Part shown: one piece after another, positions 57,052 through 64,000 of the stretch | How the letters are laid out: every line of letters starts with the position of its first letter | Position numbering within the stretch: position 1 is the first letter of the stretch | Assembly: GCA_016718345.1 (NCBI GenBank) | Contig: JADKDN010000002.1 | Location: forward strand, 299,714 to 363,713 | Source: Flavobacterium sp. | GTDB taxonomy: Bacteria > Bacteroidota > Bacteroidia > Flavobacteriales > Flavobacteriaceae | Length of the DNA stretch: 64,000 nt | Reading direction: 5' to 3' | Program-made: the position numbers and the translations under genes | The notes under the pieces: generated by a model | Databases searched by the model: none | Told to the model about the DNA's origin: nothing | Seen by the model: the letters and a program-made list of their open reading frames with translations, nothing else

Positions 57052-58422
57052 ATGAATACATTAATAGCTATAATAGGATTAGGTGTTTTATGCCTTTTAT
57101 TTGAAATTCTTAATTTAAGAAAAATCATCATTCCTGTAACTGTAATTGGTTTACTTGCCGTTCTTGGATTAACAGTATCTGAATTTAATACTCCACAGGC
57201 GTACTACAACAACATGATTGTGGTCAACAAATTTTCTGTTGCCTTTTCAAGTTTGTTTATTGTTCTGACTCTTTTCTTGGTAACATTGAGTCATAATTTT
57301 TATGAAAATCATCAATCTAAATTATCTGATTTCATCGCAATAAAAATCTTTCTTTTATCAGGAGCAATTGCTATGGTTTCTTTTGGAAATTTAGCCATGT
57401 TCTTTTTGGGAATAGAAGTATTATCCATTTCATTATATGTTTTGGCTGCAAGCAATCGTCTTAATCTAAAGAGCAACGAAGCAGGAATGAAATATTTCCT
57501 AATGGGTTCCTTTGCTTCCGGAATTATATTATTCGGAATCTGTTTGATTTATGGTGCGATGGGAAGTTTTGATGTAGTTGAAATTAGTGAATTATCACAA
57601 TCTGCCGAATTGCCTATTTGGTTCCCAATCGGAATTGCTATGGTAACTATTGGAATGCTTTTCAAAATTGCTGCCGTTCCGTTTCATTTTTGGGCTCCAG
57701 ACGTTTATGAAGGATCTCCGTCTCTTACTACCGCCACAATGAGTACCTTAGCCAAAGTAGTGGCTATGGCTACGCTCTACAAGTTACTATCTGTAATGAA
57801 CGCTGATATATCCTATGCTTTTCAAATAATTATAGTAATCCTTTCAATTGCATCTATGACTGTTGGAAACATTATGGCGTTACGACAAGCGAATGTAAAA
57901 CGGATGTTGGCTTTTTCAGGTATTTCTCATGCTGGTTTTATGCTAATGACCCTATTGAGTATAACTACCTCGGCAGGAAATTTACTTTATTATGCTTCCG
58001 CTTATTCCTTGGCTGGAATCGCAGCTTTCAGCGTAATTCTATATGTATGCAAAAACCGCGATAACGAAGATATTGTCAATTTCCATGGATTAGGAAAAAC
58101 GAATCCGTTATTAGCAGCCATACTAACTGGTGCATTACTTTCTATGGCGGGAATTCCTGTTTTCTCAGGATTTTTTGCTAAACTAATTTTGTTTAATCAA
58201 ACCATTCAGGCGGGTTATTTAGTTGTTGTTATTGCTGCGGTAATCAACTCCATCATAAGTGTAGGGTATTATTTTAAACTTATTTTGGCCATGTACACCA
58301 AAGAAGCTAACGAAACTCGAACTGGAACACCTATACTGATTTATGCAGTTGCAGTAGTAGCGATTGTTTTAAATATCGCTATGGGAGTGTTTCCTTCATT
58401 GGTATTAGACTTACTAAAATAA
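57052..58422 (+). CDS. nuoN: NADH-quinone oxidoreductase subunit N
   Basis: The 456-residue antiporter-like subunit has FLGIEVLSISLYVLAA near residue 119, KIAAVPFHFWAPDVYEGSPSLTTATMSTLAKV near 204 and FSGISHAGFMLMTL near 285. It is the last gene of the nuo operon; a terminator follows within 22 nt. Confidence 0.96.
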   Translation: MNTLIAIIGLGVLCLLFEILNLRKIIIPVTVIGLLAVLGLTVSEFNTPQAYYNNMIVVNKFSVAFSSLFIVLTLFLVTLSHNFYENHQSKLSDFIAIKIFLLSGAIAMVSFGNLAMFFLGIEVLSISLYVLAASNRLNLKSNEAGMKYFLMGSFASGIILFGICLIYGAMGSFDVVEISELSQSAELPIWFPIGIAMVTIGMLFKIAAVPFHFWAPDVYEGSPSLTTATMSTLAKVVAMATLYKLLSVMNADISYAFQIIIVILSIASMTVGNIMALRQANVKRMLAFSGISHAGFMLMTLLSITTSAGNLLYYASAYSLAGIAAFSVILYVCKNRDNEDIVNFHGLGKTNPLLAAILTGALLSMAGIPVFSGFFAKLILFNQTIQAGYLVVVIAAVINSIISVGYYFKLILAMYTKEANETRTGTPILIYAVAVVAIVLNIAMGVFPSLVLDLLK

Positions 58423-58443
58423 TTTTAAAAAATTATACTTAAA

Positions 58444-58471
58444 ACCATCCATTATACGGATGGTTTTTTTG
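58444..58471 (+). terminator. Terminator of the nuo operon
   Basis: ACCATCC (58444-58450) pairs with GGATGGT (58458-58464) around a 7-nt loop, followed by a T run. Confidence 0.88.
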
Positions 58472-58517
58472 TTTTAATAAGGGTTATTTCATTCCATCAA
58501 TATTCAACTTTTTAAAC

Positions 58518-58525
58518 TAAATTTG
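58518..58525 (+). promoter_or_regulatory. -7 promoter box for the Gfo/Idh/MocA gene
   Basis: TAAATTTG is a perfect TAnnTTTG, 34 nt before the ATG at 58560. Confidence 0.45.
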
Positions 58526-58559
58526 TTTTGAAACAGTAATCAATACAATCAATTCCAGA

Positions 58560-59574
58560 ATGATGCGTACTAATCTAGAAAATATTCGTTGGGGCATTTT
58601 GGGCTGCGGAAACGTTACCGAAATAAAGAGCGGTCCTGCCTACCAAAAAACAGAGGGATTTGAAATCGTTGCTGTGATTAGAAGAGACGCTTCAAAAGCT
58701 GCTGATTATACTCAAAGACATAATATCAATAGATTTTACACCGATGCAGATGCACTAATTAATGACCCAGAAATTGATGCCATTTACATTGCTACTCCTC
58801 CTGACAGTCATAAAGAATATGGGCTCAAAGTAGCTCAAGCTGGAAAAATATGTTGTATTGAAAAACCTTTAGCTCCAAATTATAATGATTGTCTCGCTAT
58901 TTGTGAAGCCTTCGAAAGTAAAAACATTCCTTTGTTCGTTGCTTATTACAGGCGTTCGTTGCCGCGTTTCAATCAAGTTAAAAAGTGGATTGACAACAAT
59001 GACATTGGAACCATAAGACATATAAGATGGCATTTAAGTAAATCGGCATCTCCATTAGATTTGAGCAAAAACTACAATTGGCGCACCGATGCTAGTATTG
59101 CTACTGGCGGCTATTTTGATGACTTAGCCAGTCATGGATTGGACCTGTTTACTTTTCTTTTAGGAAACATAAAAGACGTTTCAGGTATTAGTCTCAATCA
59201 ACAAAATTTATATTCTGCTAAAGATGCTATTACTGCTTGTTGGCTTCACGAATCTGGAGTTACAGGATCTGGAAGTTGGAATTTTGGCTGTAGTACGCGA
59301 GAAGATATAGTAGAAATTTTTGAAAGTACGGGCAAAATAACATTCTCTATATTCAATGATGAATCTTTGCTTATTGCAAAACGAAAAAGGAAAAACCGAA
59401 CTCTTTATCAAAAATCCTGAAAACATACAATTGTATCATGTAGAAAACATGCGAAATCATCTTTGGGGTAAAACAATACATCCTTCTAGCGGACGAACTG
59501 CTACGCACACCAACTGGGTTATGGATAAAATTATTGGGAATCATATGGTAAAAGAATTTACTTCATTTGAATAG
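58560..59574 (+). CDS. Gfo/Idh/MocA family oxidoreductase (frameshifted as read)
   Basis: This NAD(P)-dependent dehydrogenase acts on sugars or related polyols. The Rossmann motif GILGCGNVTEIKSGPAY begins at residue 12, IDAIYIATPPDSHKEY and CIEKPLAPN (the catalytic E-K-P) lie near 77-100, and GGYFDDLASHGLDLF near 183. One extra base near 59373 breaks the last 70 residues (SLL to LQNEKGKTELFIKNPENI); repair gives 337 residues. The substrate is unknown. Confidence 0.87.
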
Positions 59575-59620
59575 GTAATAATTTAATTTGTTTCTTTATG
59601 TTTACAAATAAATACAAAAC

Positions 59621-60361
59621 ATGGAAAAACTAACCAACTTAAATTTCACCAAAATCGGAGATTGGGAAATAAAAGGTGATTATCTTGACTATATAGTTCC
59701 TAATAAAAATAATTTATTGGTGGCTAATTCTTTGTATGTTTTCGTTCTAAATGACCAAGGAAATGAAAAAATCGTATACGTTGGGAAAACAACACAAACA
59801 TTAGATAAAAGATTTTATGGTTATATTAGGGGCAATGGACTAAGCACTAATAGTAAAATTCACAGAAATATTAAAAAGGCACTAAACGAGAAAAAAGAAG
59901 TTAAAATATGGGCATTATTAGACGAAACACCTCTAAGTTGGGGTATTTATAATATTAATATAGCCGCAGGTCTCGAAGATGCTTTTATAGAAATCGAAAA
60001 ACCATTATGGAATGGAGGAAAAACTGAAACTGAAATAATTGAAGTTCAAGTTGAAATTCCCAATAAAATCGAACAAAATATGTTCCCTATAAAGATTAAT
60101 AAAACATATTACGAATTAGGTTTTATTAATCCTGGAGTAAAAGCAAGTTCATTATTAGGGAAACATAATGAGCCAATTAAAATAATCATCGGCAAAGATA
60201 ATTTAGAAATTTCAAGCTTTATCAATAGAACAGCTAATCTAAACAAGTCAGTTAGAATAAATGCGATTAAAGATCTTGCGCTATATTATCAAAACAATTA
60301 TAAATTAGGAGAAATTGCAACTTTGCAAGTCATAGATAAAAATACAATTCAAATAATTTAA
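59621..60361 (+). CDS. GIY-YIG nuclease-domain protein with an unassigned C-terminal domain
   Basis: The N-terminal half (about 36-133) fits a GIY-YIG endonuclease fold: LYVFVL (38-43) and VYVGKT (52-57) form the paired strands, Arg64 lies in LDKRF, Glu119 in AAGLEDAFIE and Asn131 in LWNGG, covering all catalytic positions. About 110 further residues form a domain I do not recognise (PIKINKTYYELGFINPGVKASSLLG; IKIIIGKDNLEISSFIN). No restriction methylase or toxin partner is adjacent. It could act on DNA in repair, defence or a mobile context. Confidence 0.65.
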   Translation: MEKLTNLNFTKIGDWEIKGDYLDYIVPNKNNLLVANSLYVFVLNDQGNEKIVYVGKTTQTLDKRFYGYIRGNGLSTNSKIHRNIKKALNEKKEVKIWALLDETPLSWGIYNINIAAGLEDAFIEIEKPLWNGGKTETEIIEVQVEIPNKIEQNMFPIKINKTYYELGFINPGVKASSLLGKHNEPIKIIIGKDNLEISSFINRTANLNKSVRINAIKDLALYYQNNYKLGEIATLQVIDKNTIQII

Positions 60362-60373
60362 AAACATAACAAC

Positions 60374-61045
60374 ATGAAAAAAATCTTTACACTTTTAATT
60401 ATCTTAATTTTATTTTTAGGTTGTTCCACTAATAATGATGATTCAAATTCTACAACTAACACAGTTGTTGATATAGATGGAAATAGTTATCAAATCATAA
60501 ACATTTGCAATCAAAAATGGACAAAAAAAAATTTAAATGTATCCCATTATAAAAATGGGGATATTACCACAACGTTACCTAACCAAGCTAACAATCAAAT
60601 ACAGGGAGCTTGGTGCTATATTAATGACCCAGCCAATGAAACAACTTATGGAAAACTATATAATTGGTATGCGGTAAATGATCCAAGAGGATTAGCCATG
60701 ACGGGATGGCATATTCCCACAGATTCTGAATGGACAACACTAACAGATTGCTTGGGAGGCATGTCAGTTGCTGGAGGCAAAATGAAAGAGGAGAGCACAT
60801 TACATTGGTGGGACTCAAATACTAATGCTACTAACAGTAGCGGTTTTACTGGTCTTCCAGGAGGTGGTCGCCGTCCCGATGGAGAATCTATATATATTGG
60901 TGGTTTTGGCATTTGGTAGAGTTCGAAAGAGGATATAAATACTACCAAAGCTCTTAACATTGGTTTGAGTTATTATAATGGTTCAACAAAAGATCCCTTT
61001 GACAATAAAAATTTTGGTCTCTCTATTCGTTGTGTAAAAGATTAA
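60374..61045 (+). pseudogene. FISUMP-domain lipoprotein with an internal TAG
   Basis: The protein starts MKKIFTLLIILILFLGC (lipoprotein Cys at residue 17) and has the Fibrobacter succinogenes major paralogous domain pattern: VDIDGNSYQIINICNQKWTKKNLNV, GKLYNWYAVND, GWHIPTDSEWTTL, SGFTGLPGGGRRPDG. At 60917-60919 a TAG replaces the expected second Trp of the W-W-S motif; the same frame then continues SSKEDINTT to FGLSIRCVKD and stops at 61045 (223 residues). One base change explains it. It is a surface or secreted lipoprotein of unknown function. Confidence 0.82.
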
Positions 61046-61057
61046 CACAAAAATACT

Positions 61058-61222
61058 ATGAAAAAACATTTAGTAATCTATTTTGAAAATGATATATTAA
61101 TATCAAAATCTGTTAAAGATTGGGCTAGAGAAAATCAAAATTACTTTCGTAATTATGACTTTTTAACACCTAATACGACTCCTACTTCTGTAGAAATTGA
61201 TTTGTTTTTAGTAAACATTTAA
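61058..61222 (+). CDS. Short hypothetical ORF (54 residues)
   Basis: An ATG-initiated frame 12 nt after the FISUMP gene encodes MKKHLVIYFENDILISKSVK and ends DLFLVNI. It has no signal peptide and no motif I recognise. Its codons look coding-like and the spacing suggests co-transcription. Evidence is only positional, so it may be a remnant or chance frame. Confidence 0.4.
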   Translation: MKKHLVIYFENDILISKSVKDWARENQNYFRNYDFLTPNTTPTSVEIDLFLVNI

Positions 61223-61283
61223 ACTACACCGCATTTCCGATGAAAATAAAACAATCTGCTTCAAACTAACAAACAACTAAACC

Positions 61284-62293
61284 ATGAAAAAATCTTTACA
61301 CTTCTAGCAATAATTACAACAACTTGTTTCTTTGCACAAATCCCGTCATACATTCCAACAGATGGTTTAGTTGCTTATTATCCTTTTAACGGAAATGCTA
61401 ATGATCTGAGTGGCAATAATCTTAACGGTACAATTAATGGAACGGTAACACCATCAACTGACCGTTCTGATAATCCAAACAGCGCATACTTATTTGCAGG
61501 AAACTCGTCTTCTTATTTAAATTTTGGTGCGCCTACTATATTAAAAATTCAAGATGAAATAACAATCTCTGTTTGGTTCACTATGAATGGTGGATTCTTC
61601 AATCCAAGAGTTATGCAATATGGATGTGGCGGTCAAGAATTTAATATTGCAAGTATTGGCACTTCTTCTGGTTCAAGGCAAATAAGTGCAGGTATAAACG
61701 GATTAATCATACTTGCTAATAATGTAACAACTAATGTTTGGCATCATATATTATATTCAGCTAAAAGATCAAGTGGAAATGCTAAACTTTATTTAGATGG
61801 TTCAATGGTTAATTCTTTAAACACAAGCCCGGTAACAACTAATATAACTTACACCACTGATTTTAATATTGGAAGAATGGCATGTCCAGCAAATGATGCA
61901 TGGGGAGGTAAAATCGACGACATCGGCATTTGGAATCGCGTATTAACCCAAGAAGAAATCACTAACCTCTATTATTCAGAAAATAGCTGTCAAACATTAG
62001 TAATCAATACAGGTGTTCTTGGTTTCAATCCTCCAACGTATAAAAATACCGTAACCATATATCCCAATCCTGCTAATGACCATATTACTATAGATTGTGG
62101 TAATCTTGCCAATGTGAGCGGTTGGAATATTAAAATTAGTACTACTTTAGGACAAGAAGTATTTAGTGGCAAAATGGATACGCAACAATATACTGTACCA
62201 TTAAATACTTGGGGTGGAAAAGGGGTTTATTTTGTGAAAATTTATGATGCTTCGAATACCTTAATGAATACTAAGAAAATTATTTTACAATAA
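61284..62293 (+). CDS. LamG/concanavalin-like protein with a T9SS type A sorting domain (frameshifted at the start)
   Basis: With one A restored in the run 61287-61292 the protein begins MKKIFTLLAIITTTCFFAQ, a signal peptide. A LamG-type jellyroll follows (about 25-230; TDGLVAYYPFNGNANDLSGNNLNG; KIDDIGIWNRVLTQEEITNLY), then a type A sorting domain (VTIYPNPANDHITID; GVYFVKIYD; KKIILQ). The length is 336 residues. It is a secreted adhesin-like or glycan-binding protein exported by the type IX system. The frame as read gives only MKKSLHF. Confidence 0.83.
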
Positions 62294-62331
62294 ACTTTTA
62301 TTGGGCTAAGTTATAAAAAAATTATTTTTAT

Positions 62332-62401
62332 ACCATATAAACATAAGAACATTTAAGTTTTAAGTTGAATCTCTTTTATGAACTTAAATGCCTTATATGG
62401 T
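62332..62401. repeat. Nested palindromic element
   Basis: Outer arms ACCATATAA (62332-62340) and TTATATGGT (62393-62401) and inner arms CATTTAAGTT (62350-62359) and AACTTAAATG (62381-62390) form a long two-part hairpin with a 21-nt loop. The left side carries about 7 extra bases that look like a partial duplication (ATAAACATAAG). It resembles a dispersed intergenic repeat rather than a terminator, since no T run follows. Apart from it and the terminator, the 265-nt gap shows nothing else. Confidence 0.6.
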
Positions 62402-62460
62402 AAAATTAAATATATAGCTGTTACGATAGCAATAATTGATTCTTTCTACTTATTATATTA

Positions 62461-62487
62461 AAACCACAGAAAAACTGTGGTTTTTTT
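62461..62487 (+). terminator. Terminator downstream of the LamG gene
   Basis: AAACCACAG (62461-62469) pairs with CTGTGGTTT (62475-62483) around a 5-nt loop, followed by a T run. Confidence 0.85.
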
Positions 62488-62543
62488 ACTTATCAACAAC
62501 CCACAAAATTAACTTTTGTTCTCTTTTTGCATAAGTGTCTATT

Positions 62544-62557
62544 CTGTAACTTTACAG
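62544..62557. promoter_or_regulatory. SOS-box-like palindrome at the umuC start
   Basis: CTGTAA-CT-TTACAG is a perfect 6-2-6 inverted repeat ending 1 nt before the umuC ATG. It contains TAACTTTA, close to a -7 box. It resembles the CTG...CAG form of LexA sites but with an 8-nt rather than 10-nt core. A repressor bound here would block the promoter. Confidence 0.5.
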
Positions 62558-62558
62558 T

Positions 62559-63833
62559 ATGTATGCTTTAGTAGATTGTAATAATTTTTATGCTTCGTGC
62601 GAACGTGTTTTTCAACCTCAATATATTGGAAAACCCGTTGTTATTTTATCTAATAATGACGGCTGTGTAATCTCTAGAAGCGAAGAAGCTAAGGCTGCTG
62701 GTGTGCCGATGGGTGCGCCTGAATTTAAAATCAGAGACTTAATCAAAGAGAAAGGTATAAAAGTTTTTTCTTCTAATTATCCACTGTATGGTGATTTGAG
62801 TAATCGGGTGATGAAAATCCTAGAAGGTTTTACTCCAAATGTAGAAATCTATAGTATCGATGAAGCTTTTCTAAACTTTGACGGAATGTCGATTTCAGAT
62901 TTTCACCACTACGGTTTACAAATAAAAAATCGAGTCCAAAAATGGGTAGGAATTCCGGTTTGTGTTGGTTTTGCACCTACTAAAGCACTTTCAAAAGTAG
63001 ATAACAGAATTGCTAAAAAATTTCAACAGCGAACACAAGGAGTCTATGTAATTGATACCGATGAAAAAAGAATCAAAGCTCTAAAATGGACAAAAATTGA
63101 AGATGTATGGGGAATTGGTTTTCGTTTAAAAAAGAAAATGATTGCCCATAATATTCTTACTGCTTACGATTTTACAAAACCGCAACATGAGGCTTGGATA
63201 AGAAAACAAATGGGAGTTATCGGAATGCGATTAAAATATGAATTAGAAGGGAAATCGGTTTTAGAATTAGAACCCATTCAAGAGCAGAAAAAAAGCATTG
63301 CAACCACACGAAGTTTTCCAAAACAAATATCCGATTTTGATGATTTAAGAGAGCGCGTAGCAACATTTTCTGCAGTTTGCGCAGAAAAATTGCGAAAACA
63401 AAATTCGTGTTGTCACACTATCATTGTTCTATTGGTCATTGACAAACACAAATACCAATCACAAAAATACTATTTCAATAAAGCGATAACGTTACCATTC
63501 GCAACAAATTCGACCTTAACGATATCAAATGCAGCAATTTCTATTTTGAAAGAATTGTGCGCTGGTTATGAAGGCATAAAATTCAAAAAAGCAGGAGTAA
63601 TCGTTACCGAGTTGGTAGACGAAAACAAAAAGCAGTTTCAATTATTTGAAGAAGAAAATCCAAAGCATTTAGCACTTATGAAAACAATGGATTACTTGAA
63701 TACCAAAATTGGAGATCGAAAAGTAAAATTGGCTACCCAAAATTTAAAGTTAACTTGGAATATGAATCAAAATCATTTGTCTCCAAGATATACTACTCGA
63801 TTCAAAGAAATTCTAGAAATACAATGTCAGTAA
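62559..63833 (+). CDS. umuC: Y-family translesion DNA polymerase (UmuC)
   Basis: The 424-residue polymerase copies damaged DNA templates with UmuD'. Catalytic acidic motifs are MYALVDCNNFYASCERVF at the start and YSIDEAFLNFDG near residue 97; a helix-hairpin-helix (DVWGIGFRLKKK) lies near 182, the little-finger domain near 240-350, and a C-terminal DUF4113-like tail. A palindrome overlaps its promoter. The 3' end overlaps umuD by 10 nt, an order reversed from E. coli umuDC. Confidence 0.95.
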   Translation: MYALVDCNNFYASCERVFQPQYIGKPVVILSNNDGCVISRSEEAKAAGVPMGAPEFKIRDLIKEKGIKVFSSNYPLYGDLSNRVMKILEGFTPNVEIYSIDEAFLNFDGMSISDFHHYGLQIKNRVQKWVGIPVCVGFAPTKALSKVDNRIAKKFQQRTQGVYVIDTDEKRIKALKWTKIEDVWGIGFRLKKKMIAHNILTAYDFTKPQHEAWIRKQMGVIGMRLKYELEGKSVLELEPIQEQKKSIATTRSFPKQISDFDDLRERVATFSAVCAEKLRKQNSCCHTIIVLLVIDKHKYQSQKYYFNKAITLPFATNSTLTISNAAISILKELCAGYEGIKFKKAGVIVTELVDENKKQFQLFEEENPKHLALMKTMDYLNTKIGDRKVKLATQNLKLTWNMNQNHLSPRYTTRFKEILEIQCQ

Positions 63834-64000
63834 AAAAAGAACCTTCATTAGTTTTTTATCGTCCAGACTTAGAAAGCGATATAAAAATTCCTTACATAAA
63901 AGAAGGAGTGTCTGCTGGATTCCCTTCGCCAGCTACTGATTTCATGGAAAACAACATCGACTTGAATAAAGAATTATGCAAAAATCCATTAGCTACATTT
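63824..64000 (+). CDS. umuD: UmuD-like S24 family peptidase, partial (runs off the window)
   Basis: The first 59 residues are visible, starting MSVKKEPSLVFYRPDLES. AGFPSPATDF near residue 36 matches the UmuD/LexA autocleavage site, where cleavage falls between Ala and Gly. The Ser-Lys catalytic pair would lie past the end. Its ATG overlaps the umuC stop by 10 nt in another frame, implying coupled translation. Self-cleavage would yield UmuD', the partner of UmuC. Confidence 0.85.
   Translation, partial: MSVKKEPSLVFYRPDLESDIKIPYIKEGVSAGFPSPATDFMENNIDLNKELCKNPLATF

Noticed and set aside
1..64000. CRISPR arrays, prophage or insertion sequences
   Set aside because: No regularly spaced direct repeats, integrase, transposase or phage structural genes were seen in any frame; only short inverted repeats are present.

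Overview
The window is a chromosomal segment of a member of the Flavobacteriia, most likely Flavobacterium or a close relative. The evidence is low GC, TAnnTTTG -7 promoter boxes and no useful Shine-Dalgarno sites, gliding genes gldE and gldD, type IX secretion (T9SS) sorting domains, families common in Bacteroidetes (DUF3109, DUF4271, DUF4296), and an RNA resembling flavo-1. The species is not determined. Most of it is housekeeping DNA; no prophage, transposase, rRNA or CRISPR array was seen.

Layout. 0-6.4 kb: DUF3109 protein, class I ribonucleotide reductase (nrdB, nrdA), an RDD protein and dGTPase, mostly a dNTP-supply block. 6.4-12.9 kb: DUF3078 protein, dxs, divergent tadA, RNase E/G, a hidden 30-residue basic protein, HU, mutY. 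12.9-15.3 kb: ssb followed by gldE-gldD. 15.3-19.3 kb: heavy-metal-associated lipoprotein, EamA transporter, two T9SS cargo genes, a LuxE-like protein. 19.3-25.9 kb: tyrS, an SDR epimerase, DUF4296 lipoprotein, dihydroorotase, polyprenol-phosphate mannosyltransferase, DUF4271 membrane protein, hemD, tRNA-Ser(GGA). 26-29.6 kb: asparaginase, acyltransferase and TatD in one leftward run, then a retropepsin-like protease. 29.6-35.7 kb: 2-oxoglutarate dehydrogenase E2 and E1, a beta-barrel protein, a decayed gene, a polyprenyl diphosphate synthase. 35.9-42.5 kb: TetR regulator, TolC, periplasmic adaptor and RND pump, a complete efflux operon. 42.6-45.3 kb: YwqK-like protein, aspS, cold-shock protein. 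45.4-58.5 kb: a full 14-gene complex I operon nuoA-N with a structured RNA between nuoH and nuoI. 58.5-62.5 kb: an accessory stretch with an oxidoreductase, a GIY-YIG-domain protein, a FISUMP lipoprotein, a 54-residue ORF and a LamG/T9SS protein, ending in a nested palindrome. 62.5-64 kb: umuC and the start of umuD, with an SOS-box-like palindrome at the umuC start.

A dominant property of this sequence is broken reading frames: at least 22 single- or double-base indels and two nonsense codons, including in genes that are normally essential or intact (aspS twice, nuoD twice, nuoE, nuoF, sucA twice, dxs). Most lie in homopolymers, and restoring one base restores family-length proteins. I read most as sequencing errors. 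Such genes are listed once over their full span as CDS with the break position. 'Pseudogene' is used only where a nonsense codon or a missing domain is also present.
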